Shown: positions 40,578 through 49,795, counted from the first letter of the stretch. The stretch: DNA of 64,000 nt from Butyricicoccus_B sp017886875 (GCA_963931655.1 OZ007036.1:1178001-1242000), one strand, 5' to 3'. Numbers and translations are program-made. Notes: generated from the letters alone by a model not told the origin.

Positions 40578-42169
40578 TTAGTTTTCACTCCTTTATTTTT
40601 TTGGTTTTTGAGAGCCTCAATAATTTGTTGTTTATTAGGTATATAACTGTTAGGTATGGACTCAAGGTATAATACTGGGTCAGGTATCATACCAGCTTGC
40701 ATTAGTTTGTCCATATTGGTCATAGAAACGATTTCAGACCAATATGTTGCAGCACCAACTTCAACATTTATATCCATAGCCCCTATTGAGAATTTGCTAA
40801 AATCAAGTAAAACATCTGATTTATTTTCTTTTTGTGAACCATCAAGCTGAGTTTGTTTTATGTTTACGCTTATATATCTTATTCCATAATAAGCACAAGC
40901 CATATCAACAATAATGCGAATACAATCCTCATTAAATTGTTCAAACATACGTTTTTGTAGCTCAAGCGGTGCATTACTAGCCTTTTGGGTTGCCAAAATA
41001 GCAGAAGTGTTATCTGGGTTAGAGATATTACCAAGTGCAGTATCTGAGGCACCCATACAGTCTTTCATCATGTTTTGATACATTTCAATGCTAGAGAAAA
41101 CACCACTAGGAAGTTGTATACCGCCTATAGGGTTGGCAATTACTTCTCTAGGGTCACCAGTTACAGCAATAGGTTTAGATGGGTCACCGTTCCAACCATT
41201 AGGCAGCCTTTGAATGTTGTAAACCAGCTTAGGCATAGCTACATTCTGAGTATAAGCACCGATATAAGTCGCCTGTTTATTAATGGCTATTTGTGTCGGT
41301 ATCATTTCGGTTATTGGACTTATCCCATGCATACAGTTATTTCTTTCAATCCAGCTTGCCCAAGCAAGCGGATAAAGTGTCATATCTGTTTTAGTTTGAG
41401 GATAAGTTATAACATCACCGCAAACCTTCATAAAATATATATTTTCTGATGTTTCTGGAATAGAAAACTCATCTTTTTGGTTATTTGTTTCAACTTTCCA
41501 AAGTCTAGTAAGTTCGGTTACAAGCTCACTTGAAACGTTTTCATCTTCTCCAACGAATTCAGAACCCATATCTGACTCTATTTCTTCCCAATTATGAATA
41601 TTATTTTCTTTCGCCTCTTTTTTAACTTCATTTAAAGGTCTACGCCTAGCTATAATTATGTACGGCTGAGATTGAACATCAGCGGAGTGAGGATTTCCAA
41701 AGAAAACGTTAGTATTCATAAGAGGTTCAGCGATAATATCCCCTTTAACAAGCTGACCAGTGTTTATTTTCGGGTTAAAAGTGAAATACATACATAAATC
41801 ACCATCAACGACACCATTTCTAAGCACTTTTCTGTTTTTGGTTTTGATTGCTTGACGTTCAAACACACGTTCAACAACCGCATCAAGAGCTTGACTTTCA
41901 ATGCTATTTTGGTCATTTGAAGAGAATGGTCTAATATCCCAAGAAATATCATCAGAAACAACTTGTGATTGAAAAAGAGAAGTTACACGCCTTAAAATAT
42001 TAAAAGTAACAGGCTGAATTTTTTTAGTATTAAGTCCCTCCCATTGCTGCCCCAGATAAAATTTCTCATTTTTTCTCACCTGCTCAAAAATATTTAGGTT
42101 TTCTTTAAACTGTTTACCTTTAGTAAATTCAGCTTGCACATCTTGTGCTGAAATATGAGATTTAATCAC
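40574..42169 (-). CDS. Phage portal protein
   Basis: A 531-residue portal-like protein forming the DNA entry ring. Visible are NEKFYLGQQWEG near the start, RRVTSLFQSQV, the LKNG-like RKVLRNGVVDGD, and a C-terminal part with SNAPLELQKRMFEQFNED. Size and gene order (terminase, portal, scaffold, coat) support it; the family looks P22-like. Overlaps both neighbours by a few bases. Confidence 0.85.
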   Translation of the reverse strand: MIKSHISAQDVQAEFTKGKQFKENLNIFEQVRKNEKFYLGQQWEGLNTKKIQPVTFNILRRVTSLFQSQVVSDDISWDIRPFSSNDQNSIESQALDAVVERVFERQAIKTKNRKVLRNGVVDGDLCMYFTFNPKINTGQLVKGDIIAEPLMNTNVFFGNPHSADVQSQPYIIIARRRPLNEVKKEAKENNIHNWEEIESDMGSEFVGEDENVSSELVTELTRLWKVETNNQKDEFSIPETSENIYFMKVCGDVITYPQTKTDMTLYPLAWASWIERNNCMHGISPITEMIPTQIAINKQATYIGAYTQNVAMPKLVYNIQRLPNGWNGDPSKPIAVTGDPREVIANPIGGIQLPSGVFSSIEMYQNMMKDCMGASDTALGNISNPDNTSAILATQKASNAPLELQKRMFEQFNEDCIRIIVDMACAYYGIRYISVNIKQTQLDGSQKENKSDVLLDFSKFSIGAMDINVEVGAATYWSEIVSMTNMDKLMQAGMIPDPVLYLESIPNSYIPNKQQIIEALKNQKNKGVKTK

Positions 42170-42353
42170 TGTTATAATCTCCTGTATAGTTTAGTATTTT
42201 AGATAAATCGTTATCAAATTCTGTAATATCTTGGCTACTATCTACACTATGGTTTATTATTTTTTGATTAGCTTTACCGCACTGGAAACCGACAGCAAAG
42301 AATATAGCACAAGAAATAGATATTGCTAACATTTCAAAAGCCATTAAAATCAT
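42162..42353 (-). CDS. Small membrane protein of the phage cassette
   Basis: A 63-residue protein with one membrane segment (about 3-25) and an acidic tail. The ATG at 42353 has GGAGG six bases upstream; the frame is open 24 bases further. It overlaps both the terminase and the portal genes. Function unknown; a lysis or regulatory role is possible. Confidence 0.6.
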   Translation of the reverse strand: MILMAFEMLAISISCAIFFAVGFQCGKANQKIINHSVDSSQDITEFDNDLSKILNYTGDYNSD

Positions 42354-43680
42354 TAAATTCCTCCATTTCGTCCTCAAAATTCATAATATTTATTTTGGGG
42401 TTGGTTAAAGGTTCAGCTGGCAAAGGCAAGCCATCACAAAAATATCTAAGAGCATCAGGGGCATGAGTAAGTTCATGAGGAGTTATAGCTATATCATTAG
42501 GGTTTTTATCATCATGAGCCACAGCAGGCAATGTACGAATTAAATTTCTGCAAGTATTAAATATTTGAAGTTTTGGGCGAGAGCTACCAAAAACATCACT
42601 TTGTGGTCTTAAATAACGTTTAACCTCATACCAACCAGCCTGTCTGCTGTTAGAAACCTTATCAAGATATAAACCAAGTTCAGCAAAACGGTCACTAACT
42701 GATTTACCTGTTTCCTGCCGTCTGTTCCAAAGGTCTTTAGGAGCAAAAATGCTTGTTATCTTAGCGTGTTCATCTGGAGTCATGGCATTCTTAATAGCTC
42801 TAGCCGCATCATCAATAATAAGATTGGACTGATAAAGTTCACGATAAACGGTAACATAACCCAAAGTATCAACACTGTACCAGTAACAAGCAAGCATATC
42901 TAAACCATAGTCAAGCGACATATAAAGCCTGTTGTTAGCATCAAGATTATATGGTTTAACAACATGAATTTGAGGGTTAAACTCATCGAAATAGGCACCA
43001 TCATTTAAGTTCCAATCGCCATAAAGTAAAGCTTTTTGGTCTTGTTTGGATAAATTTTTAAGTCTTTGCCTATACTGAGGGTCATTTTTCATAAGAAAAA
43101 CATTGTCATCGACCTTAGATGGAATAAAAATTCTTGAACCAGCCTCATATTTATAAGTAGTCATAGGAGGCACAGGGTCAATAAATCGTTTTTTAACCCA
43201 ATGATGACCTATACCACTTGGATTAGTAGAGCTTTTAATCTGTTTTGGATAACCGTTAGTACCACGCACACGGCTTATAAGGTATGTGTACATTATTTCA
43301 GTAAAATGAGTTAATTCATCAAATCTTATAATGTCATATTCAGCCGATTGATATTTATAAATATCGTTTTCAGTATCACAGTTACCAAATTCAATAACAG
43401 AGCCATTGCTAAACTTCCAAATATGACCGCTTGATTGATAACTAGCAATTTCTCTTGGATAAAGTTCTAAGCTTGTACGTATAATAGATTTTTCAAGTTC
43501 TGGGTATGTTCTGCGAAGAATAAGCTGTTTACTTTGCGGATATTTCACAGCGAATAATAGAGCATCTATAAGTTGAGCATAACTTTTACCACCACCAGCA
43601 GCACCACCGAAAAGAACCTCTTGCTCACAAGCGTTAATAAAAAGGTTTTGTTTTTGAGTAATTTTAATTTCCATTTTCAT
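42334..43680 (-). CDS. Phage terminase large subunit
   Basis: DNA-packaging motor of about 448 residues. Walker A GGAAGGGKS near residue 25-33, Walker B IIRFDE near 115, and a C-terminal RNase-H-like nuclease with LYMSLDYGLD and the final HAPDALRYF. No good ribosome site is visible; GTG 43683, ATG 43680 and ATG 43674 are candidate starts, and the gene overlaps the small subunit by 17-20 bases, suggesting coupling. Confidence 0.93.
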   Translation of the reverse strand: MKMEIKITQKQNLFINACEQEVLFGGAAGGGKSYAQLIDALLFAVKYPQSKQLILRRTYPELEKSIIRTSLELYPREIASYQSSGHIWKFSNGSVIEFGNCDTENDIYKYQSAEYDIIRFDELTHFTEIMYTYLISRVRGTNGYPKQIKSSTNPSGIGHHWVKKRFIDPVPPMTTYKYEAGSRIFIPSKVDDNVFLMKNDPQYRQRLKNLSKQDQKALLYGDWNLNDGAYFDEFNPQIHVVKPYNLDANNRLYMSLDYGLDMLACYWYSVDTLGYVTVYRELYQSNLIIDDAARAIKNAMTPDEHAKITSIFAPKDLWNRRQETGKSVSDRFAELGLYLDKVSNSRQAGWYEVKRYLRPQSDVFGSSRPKLQIFNTCRNLIRTLPAVAHDDKNPNDIAITPHELTHAPDALRYFCDGLPLPAEPLTNPKINIMNFEDEMEEFNDFNGF

Positions 43681-44230
43681 CACATTCAGGTGTAATAAGG
43701 TTTATTTTAATTTCAAATAGATTTTCGCTATTTTGCTTTTTTTCATTCCATATTTCGGGCTTATGGTTTTTAAGCCAAATCATCTGAGCTGTGGTATCAG
43801 GTGGAGCATGTTTTCTGGTGATAATAGTTTTTTCACCTGTTTTCTCGGTGTATTCCGTGCGCTCTTCTAAATAGTTATATCCTAAAGCTCTTTTAAGCAA
43901 AGAGTATTCAACAGCACTAGCAATATCACCGTTTTTAATTTTGTCCTCTAAATTTTTCATGGCACCGAGCATATACTTTTCAGCGTTAAATTGCATGACT
44001 TTATTTTTCTTTTGCGTAATCTTTTTTGATAAATTATGACGCTTAATTTTTGTACAAGCGTCAGAGTTAAAAATTTCAGCAAAAACGGTATAATTTTTAC
44101 ACCACTTATTAAGCGTTTGCAATTTTATACCTATTTCCTGAGCAATATCCTGTTTAGATTTGCCCTGTTCATGCCAATTCTTAATTTTTTGTATATTTTC
44201 ATCAGAAAGCCATGAATTGATTTTATTCAA
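43664..44230 (-). CDS. Phage terminase small subunit
   Basis: A 188-residue DNA-recognition subunit. The N-terminal HTH (WHEQGKSKQDIAQEIGIKLQTLNKW) is followed by a basic helical part and a C-terminal segment that may contact the large subunit. Starts with TTG at 44230 behind GGAGGTGAT, a very strong site. First gene of the cassette, about 100 bases after its promoter. Confidence 0.82.
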   Translation of the reverse strand: MNKINSWLSDENIQKIKNWHEQGKSKQDIAQEIGIKLQTLNKWCKNYTVFAEIFNSDACTKIKRHNLSKKITQKKNKVMQFNAEKYMLGAMKNLEDKIKNGDIASAVEYSLLKRALGYNYLEERTEYTEKTGEKTIITRKHAPPDTTAQMIWLKNHKPEIWNEKKQNSENLFEIKINLITPECDENGN

Positions 44231-44328
44231 ATTATCACCTCCAGTCGTAAAAGATTAAAAAACAATCAAGAGCACCAACTCCCTTCTTTGTTCTGGCGTA
44301 TTTATTTTACGCTTTCGCATTTGATGAT

Positions 44329-44360
44329 ATTATAATATTACATCTTAATTTAAAAGTCAA
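44329..44360 (-). promoter_or_regulatory. Promoter of the phage cassette
   Basis: TTGACT at 44355-44360, a 17-base spacer and TATTAT at 44332-44337, overlapping a TATAAT at 44329-44334. Confidence 0.6.
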
Positions 44361-44400
44361 GTATTATTTTTATTTTTTAACGTAATATTTTTTCAAAAGA

Positions 44401-44434
44401 AAAGCAGCTCTAATTTTATAAAGCTGCTTTTAAT
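44401..44434. terminator. Terminator downstream of the LysR gene
   Basis: Arms 44401-44409 and 44422-44430 lie just past the LysR stop, separating it from the phage cassette promoter. Confidence 0.65.
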
Positions 44435-44438
44435 ATAT

Positions 44439-45308
44439 TTAAGGTTGTAAAAGGCTATGAATTTGCCTATATTTATCCGAATAAACGCTATTTTTACGCC
44501 AAATAAAAGTTATTTCATGTTCTTCATTAAAATCATTTAAAACAATTTCCTTGAGTGTTCCCTGTTCAATTTCGTTTTTAACAGCAGCATGATACATAAA
44601 CCCTATACCTGCTCCCTCAAGTAATAAAGCCTTTAGTGCATGTAAGTCACTTATTTGAATAACGCTTTTAAAATCCTCTATTGATAGATTATGCCTGCTT
44701 AAACTCCTAATTATTATCTCTCTGTTACCTGAACCATGTTCACGAATTACAATAGGAAAAGAAACAAGCTGAGCGAGTTTAGATATATTTTTATCTATTT
44801 GCATATTAGGCGAACAAACAGCGAGATATTTTTCAGTTTTATATAATAAAGCATCATAATTATTTTTATGAAAATATCCTTCAACTATAGCGAAATCAAG
44901 TTCACCTTTATCTATAGCCATACAAAGCCTAGCAGTGTTATCAACCTGCATATTAATATCAATATTAGGGAATTGTTTTTTGTAATTAGCCAAAGGTTTA
45001 GGAATAAGATAAGTCCCAACAGTAGGAGTAACACCAAAAGAAAGGGTTTGTTTTTGGTCTTTAATATTTTTAGCCAGTGATTGCAAATCATTTTGAATAG
45101 TAGTAAAAGCTGTTTGCATTTTAATACCAGCGTCTGTTAGTGTTAGTTTTTTACCCTTATAAGAGAATAATTTAACATTATATTGTTGTTCAAGCCAATG
45201 AATATGCTGAGATACAGCGGGCTGAGTAAGACCTAATAAATCAGCAGCTTTGGTATAATTCATAGTTTTACAAACTGCTAAAAAAGTTTGAACTCTAAAG
45301 TCAAACAA
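44439..45308 (-). CDS. LysR-type transcriptional regulator
   Basis: A 289-residue regulator: N-terminal winged HTH (FLAVCKTMNYTKAADLLGL then TQPAVSQHI, about 10-45) and a C-terminal inducer-binding domain (about 90-289). Divergent from the chromate transporter pair, so probably its regulator. It is of the CysL/YwfK-like branch by overall look, which would fit anion or sulfur-linked control, but that is a guess. Confidence 0.9.
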   Translation of the reverse strand: MFDFRVQTFLAVCKTMNYTKAADLLGLTQPAVSQHIHWLEQQYNVKLFSYKGKKLTLTDAGIKMQTAFTTIQNDLQSLAKNIKDQKQTLSFGVTPTVGTYLIPKPLANYKKQFPNIDINMQVDNTARLCMAIDKGELDFAIVEGYFHKNNYDALLYKTEKYLAVCSPNMQIDKNISKLAQLVSFPIVIREHGSGNREIIIRSLSRHNLSIEDFKSVIQISDLHALKALLLEGAGIGFMYHAAVKNEIEQGTLKEIVLNDFNEEHEITFIWRKNSVYSDKYRQIHSLLQP

Positions 45309-45371
45309 AATATATCCACCTCTTTAATGCTTATATAGTTTAATTATAACAAATTTTTATTTTAATATAAA

Positions 45372-45396
45372 TATTAATAATTTTTCATTATTAATA
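45372..45396. promoter_or_regulatory. Inverted repeat between LysR and chr genes, likely operator
   Basis: A perfect 10-base inverted repeat (TATTAATAAT, 5-base gap, ATTATTAATA) lies in the 142-base divergent region. LysR proteins bind such AT-rich dyads. Confidence 0.5.
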
Positions 45397-45450
45397 AAAT
45401 ATGCTATTGTATATATATCAAGAAAAAATACCACAAAGAGAGTTAAATTT

Positions 45451-46053
45451 ATGAAAGAAAAAAAGCATATTTTATGGCAATTATTCAAAGCGACATTTAT
45501 GTTAAGTGCATTTACATTTGGCGGAGGCTTTGTAATAGTATCCTTAATGAAAAAGAAGTTTGTAGAAGAGCTTAAATGGTTAGATGAAGATGAAATGTTA
45601 GATATAACAGCAATCGCCCAATCATCTCCTGGACCTATTCCGATTAATGCATCTGTAATTTTAGGTTATAGAATGTGCGGAATAGTTGGTTCACTTGTAG
45701 CAATATTAGGCACAGCCTTACCACCAATGATAATTATATCATTAATTTCATATTTTTACGCACAATTTAGAAGTAATACTGTTATTTCCACAGCATTAAT
45801 GGTAATGAGAGCTGGTGTTGCAGCTGTAATATTTGATGTAGTAATAAATCTAGCAAAGAATGTAATAGCTACAAAAAGAATGTTATATATTGGTCTAATG
45901 ATTGCAGCATTTATAGCAAAAGTTGCATTTGGTATTGATGCTATGATACTTATATTAGTATGTTTAGGTGTAGGAATAGCTGATTTAATTATAACATTAA
46001 ATAAAAATAAATTAGAGAAAAAAGAGCAAGTAAAAGAGGGAGTAAATATATGA
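45451..46053 (+). CDS. Chromate transporter subunit, short CHR type (first)
   Basis: A 200-residue membrane protein of the CHR family with about six hydrophobic segments. FTFGGGFVIVSLM near the start and AIAQSSPGPIPINASVILGY are the conserved CHR blocks. Short CHR proteins work as pairs; the partner follows with an ATGA overlap. In many anaerobes the true substrate is unknown; chromate or sulfate-like anions are assumed from the family. Confidence 0.9.
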   Translation: MKEKKHILWQLFKATFMLSAFTFGGGFVIVSLMKKKFVEELKWLDEDEMLDITAIAQSSPGPIPINASVILGYRMCGIVGSLVAILGTALPPMIIISLISYFYAQFRSNTVISTALMVMRAGVAAVIFDVVINLAKNVIATKRMLYIGLMIAAFIAKVAFGIDAMILILVCLGVGIADLIITLNKNKLEKKEQVKEGVNI

Positions 46054-46628
46054 ATATATTAATACAATTATTTTTATCATTTATAAAAGTTGGACTATTC
46101 AGTGTAGGTGGAGGCTATGCAGCCATACCTCTTATACAAAATCAGATAGTAGATGTTCATAAGCTTATGACTATAAGTGAATTTACCGATTTAATTACAA
46201 TCGCTGAAATGACACCAGGGCCAATTTCAATAAATTCAGCAACATTTGTAGGCACAAGGCTTAGCGGTATAGGTGGAGCTATTTTATGTACATTAGGTTG
46301 TATAATTCCATCATTTATCATTTGTTTAACCCTTGCACATTTTTATTATAAATATCGTAATTTTACTGGTGTACAAACGGTGCTTTCAGCACTTAGACCA
46401 GCAGTAGTAGCACTTATTGGCTCAGCAGGTCTTTCCATACTTCTACTTGGTCTATTTGGCAGCGAAACCGCTATTTCACTTTCTGGAATAAGACCTATCG
46501 AAACAGTGTTATTTTTAGGTTGTTTATATTTACTTAGAAAATATAAACTTAGTGCAATAAAAATAATATTTGGTTCAGGTGTTATTGGTACTATTGCGTA
46601 TTTTACAATGAATTTACTAATAGTTTAA
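46050..46628 (+). CDS. Chromate transporter subunit, short CHR type (second)
   Basis: A 192-residue partner of the preceding gene, with FSVGGGYAAIPLIQ and ITIAEMTPGPISINSATFVG. It overlaps the first gene by 4 bases, and a terminator follows at 46659-46688. Confidence 0.9.
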   Translation: MNILIQLFLSFIKVGLFSVGGGYAAIPLIQNQIVDVHKLMTISEFTDLITIAEMTPGPISINSATFVGTRLSGIGGAILCTLGCIIPSFIICLTLAHFYYKYRNFTGVQTVLSALRPAVVALIGSAGLSILLLGLFGSETAISLSGIRPIETVLFLGCLYLLRKYKLSAIKIIFGSGVIGTIAYFTMNLLIV

Positions 46629-46658
46629 TGAAATTGCATATTTAATGACATAATGAGT

Positions 46659-46688
46659 AAGTAAGCTAATTTTTTAGCTTACTTTTTT
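46659..46688 (+). terminator. Terminator of the chromate transporter pair
   Basis: Perfect 10-base arms at 46659-46668 and 46675-46684 followed by T. Confidence 0.75.
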
Positions 46689-46745
46689 GTTTACATTTTT
46701 TCACAAATATATGATACAATATAAATAAAAAAAGGAGAATGCAAT

Positions 46746-47162
46746 TTGTCTACATACACACATAAGGTACAATATTACGAAACTGATAGAATGGGTATAA
46801 CACATCATTCAAACTACATCAGATGGATGGAAGAAGCAAGAACCGATTTTTTAGACAAGATAGGTTTTAATTATGCAGAAATGGAAGCTAAAGGTTTATC
46901 ATCACCAGTTATAGGCGTAAAATGTGATTATAAAGCTAGCACAACATTTGATGATATAGTTGAGATAAAAGCATATGTGTTATCATGTACATCAGCTAAA
47001 TTTGTTGTTGGTTATGATATGAAAAAAGATGATAAAGTTGTATTTACAGGAGAAAGCACACATTGTTTCCTAGATACCAATGGCAAGATTATAAGGCTAC
47101 AAAAAGAACTTCCTAATTTTTATGATATTCTGTGTAAAAACCAACAAGAGAATGCGATATAA
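46746..47162 (+). CDS. Acyl-CoA thioesterase, YbgC/4HBT family
   Basis: A 138-residue hot-dog-fold thioesterase. YYETDRMGITHHSNYIRWMEEART contains the active-site Asp (about residue 14) and the conserved HSNY/W pattern; the segment is cited in two parts, YETDRMG and HHSNYIRWMEEA. It starts with TTG at 46746 behind AGGAG. The substrate is unknown. Monocistronic between two terminators. Confidence 0.88.
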   Translation: MSTYTHKVQYYETDRMGITHHSNYIRWMEEARTDFLDKIGFNYAEMEAKGLSSPVIGVKCDYKASTTFDDIVEIKAYVLSCTSAKFVVGYDMKKDDKVVFTGESTHCFLDTNGKIIRLQKELPNFYDILCKNQQENAI

Positions 47163-47195
47163 AAAAACGCTGTAACTTTCGTTACAGCGTTTTTT
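47162..47195 (+). terminator. Terminator of the thioesterase gene
   Basis: Perfect arms 47167-47176 and 47181-47190, flanked by A and T runs. Confidence 0.85.
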
Positions 47196-47196
47196 A

Positions 47197-47219
47197 TGGC
47201 GGAGAAAGAGGGATTTGAA
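47197..47219 (-). other. tRNA-Ser 3'-end fragment: probable attachment site of the island
   Basis: Read on the minus strand, these 23 bases are the end of a tRNA: part of the T loop (TTCAAATCC), the acceptor strand ending TCTCCG and CCA. No other tRNA parts precede it. Such fragments are left at one end of elements integrated into tRNA 3' ends. In this orientation the element lies to the right (47220 on) and the chromosome to the left, which agrees with gene content. Confidence 0.7.
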
Positions 47220-47377
47220 TTATTAGTTTTAACTCTTTTTAGTTTTAAAGTGTCTATTATAGCCATTTAATATATTTTCTGCAACTTAAATAAGCACTTA
47301 TAGTTGTGCTTTTTATTTTTCTAAAATTTTATATGGGGTATAATTCTGGGTAGTAAATAATATTTTCTACTCTTTTT

Positions 47378-48673
47378 TTATGCCCTTTTATACCCTGACT
47401 TTCGTCCGTTTCCTACTTTCTTTAACAACCCATCTTGGGTCATTTTTCTAAGTAAAATGCTTGCTGTGGATTGTGATACACCAAGTGCTATATCCACATC
47501 TTTACGGACAATAGTTTCTTTTTGATTAAATAAATCAAGTACGGTTTTTATTCTATCGTCATCGGCAATAAAATCCACTGTCTGCTTATCCTGATAATTC
47601 AGGTTTGGCAATGTAATTTTAAAAGCATTGTTGCTAACCTCAATTATCGGCTTTGCCGCCTTGTCCATATAGCACTCATTGATTTTCAGAATGCCTGTGC
47701 CATAAGCCTCAATCAGCTGCAAACGGTAAAATACATTTGCAAGGTGCTGATTTCTCAAAGCTGATACACCTAACATAATATCATCATAGGAAATTCCCCT
47801 AACAAGTCCGCCAATAGTTACAAATTCTATTCTATCATCAAAAATGCTAATCAGCGTTGACCCGCTTACAGAGTAATCCTTGTGAACAATCGCATTTAAC
47901 AGAGCTTCTCTGACCGCTTCTGGTGGATAATCTCGCTTATCAATACGGTCTAGCCCTTCAAATTCCGCACGAGTATGGTTAAACTGGTCAATATAAGAAT
48001 ATGCATCCTCTAACTGCTGCAAAATAGAGCCCATAAGCTCTTTACGGTCTTTAAATATGCTTTTTTTACTGCCTTCAAATACAGCCATTTTTATTGTTGC
48101 TATACATTGGTCGGATAATAGCATACCTAAATTTGAATATGTCCCGTCTTTGCTTATTAAGTTAAGTGTGCGTTTTTGTGCATCTCCAAAATCTACACCT
48201 TTTTTATTAAAATAAGCGGTCGCCTTTTCAAATGTCAATTGCTGATTTATTGAACGTGCATCTTCATAGCAATCCCCACTTGTCTCTTTAATCATATTTA
48301 GTATAGCAGTTTCCGAAGCGGGTACAGATGAAGCTCCCTGTCTTACATATACTCCCTCTGGTCGTACCCCTTTAGAGTGTAAATAATATGGACGAGCCGT
48401 ACCACGCTGAACGGTTAATACAATTATATGTTTACCGTCTATTTGTTCCACAGTGCAGTCTGTGAACATTGTAACATCAGGACGCACCACATCACGAATC
48501 ATATTTGTAAGTTTTAGCATATTATTATCCACATCTGAAACACCACATATAGTTCCGTCATCATTTATTCCTATATATAGTTTACCACCTTCTGTGTTTG
48601 CAAATGCGATTACAGCATATTTAATATCATCCATATATTCACGCTTAAATTCGATTGTCTTTCCTTCTTGCAT
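47378..48673 (-). CDS. AlbA_2-domain ATP-binding protein, probable regulator
   Basis: A 431-residue protein. The AlbA_2 (Schlafen-like) domain at about 1-125 shows TIEFKREY, AFANTEGGKLYIGINDDG and YVRQGASSVPAS. The middle holds an HATPase_c_4-like region (REALLNAIVHKDYS, GTGILKI) and the end a winged HTH (SQSTASILLRKMTQDGLL). Such proteins are common in mobile islands as regulators or defence factors. The ATG at 48673 behind AAGGTGG is chosen over an upstream TTG. Nearest gene to the attachment site. Confidence 0.83.
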   Translation of the reverse strand: MQEGKTIEFKREYMDDIKYAVIAFANTEGGKLYIGINDDGTICGVSDVDNNMLKLTNMIRDVVRPDVTMFTDCTVEQIDGKHIIVLTVQRGTARPYYLHSKGVRPEGVYVRQGASSVPASETAILNMIKETSGDCYEDARSINQQLTFEKATAYFNKKGVDFGDAQKRTLNLISKDGTYSNLGMLLSDQCIATIKMAVFEGSKKSIFKDRKELMGSILQQLEDAYSYIDQFNHTRAEFEGLDRIDKRDYPPEAVREALLNAIVHKDYSVSGSTLISIFDDRIEFVTIGGLVRGISYDDIMLGVSALRNQHLANVFYRLQLIEAYGTGILKINECYMDKAAKPIIEVSNNAFKITLPNLNYQDKQTVDFIADDDRIKTVLDLFNQKETIVRKDVDIALGVSQSTASILLRKMTQDGLLKKVGNGRKSGYKRA

Positions 48674-48927
48674 TTCCAAACCACCTTCTGATTAGTTTTA
48701 ATTCTAATGATTACTAATTATATCTAATTATCAAATTATTAGCAAGTGTATATTTTATATTTTTCCAAAACGCCCTTATCTATTCTGACCTAAAATACAT
48801 TTCTTTTTCAGAAACATCAAAAATATGCTCTAATTATGAAATATAGCGTGTTTATAGCCATTTTTTTAAAAATCATTTTTGTAATAATTTTAATGCAAAA
48901 TATTCACTATTCGACATTATTTTTTTA
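48674..48927. other. Intergenic region left of the insertion sequence
   Basis: AT-rich DNA between the AlbA_2 gene and the IS left end; presumably holds the AlbA_2 promoter. I see no gene or strong structure in it. Confidence 0.4.
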
Positions 48928-49795
48928 GGGTGTTTCTGAAAAGTAAAAAATGACGAATAAAATAAAATGTGGTAGGATAATATAGGGTGAAATAAATGGC
49001 AAATAGAAGATATGAATTAACAGATGAACAGTGGGAAAGAATAAAAGAGCTGATACCACGTTCAAAAATGGGAAGACCAAGAAAAGATGACCGATTAATA
49101 TTAAATGGAATGTTTTGGTTAGCAAGAAGTGGAGCAGGTTGGGAAGACCTACCAGAAAGATATGGTTCATGGAAGACGGTGTATAGTAGATTTTGTAAAT
49201 GGCGTGACGATGGTACACTGATAAATATTTTTAAGGCATTAAATGCAGATGCAGATATGGAAAATTTATCATTAGATTCTACAGTAATAAAGGTGCATCC
49301 GCATAGTGCGGGTGCAAAAAAAGGGCTATAAACAGCGAAAATAATCAATTTATAGGTACTAGTCATGGGGGAAAGAGCACAAAAATTCATACAATAGTAG
49401 ATGGGTTGGGCAATCCAATTTGTTTTAAATTAAGTGGTGGCAATATACATGATTCTTCAATGGCAATAGATATTTTATCTGGTATTGATATATCTAATAG
49501 CACAATTTTAGCAGATAAAGCTTATGGCACAAATAAAATATTAGATTACCTTCAAACACATGATGCAGATTATGTAATACCACCAAAGTCAAATGCTGTC
49601 AATCCTTGGCTATATGATAGAATACTTTACAAAGAACGTCATCTAATTGAATGTTTTTTCCTTAAATTAAAACAATTTAGACGCATTGCTACTCGTTATG
49701 ATAAGCTTGCGTCTTCTTTTCTTGCCTTTGTTTATATCGCTTCTATTGCCATTTTGTTGAAATAGTATAAAAACCTAGACTTTTCAGAAACGCTC
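48928..49795 (+). mobile_element. Insertion sequence, IS5 family (IS427-like)
   Basis: An 868-base element. Left terminal repeat 48928-48944 and right repeat 49779-49795 are imperfect inverted copies sharing GTTTCTGAAAAGT (two mismatches at the outer end). A TA dinucleotide flanks both ends, as expected of a short target duplication. It carries one transposase read through a frameshift and splits the AlbA_2 and RecQ-like genes. Confidence 0.85.
48996..49765 (+). CDS. IS5-family transposase, -1 frameshift fusion of two frames
   Basis: Frame A (48996-49331) encodes the N-terminal part with DUF4096-like LTDEQWERIKELIP, RPRKDDR and the first catalytic Asp in LDSTVIKVHPH. Frame B, one base back, runs from the A7G slip site at 49316-49323 to 49765 and supplies the second Asp (LADKAYGTN) and the Glu with RHLIECFFLKLKQFRR. 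Both parts are intact, so the element may be active through programmed -1 frameshifting, as in other members of the IS427 group. Confidence 0.85.

Noticed and set aside
44231..44438. Phage attachment site at the cassette's right end
   Set aside because: No repeat of this region was found near 34293, and no integrase is present.
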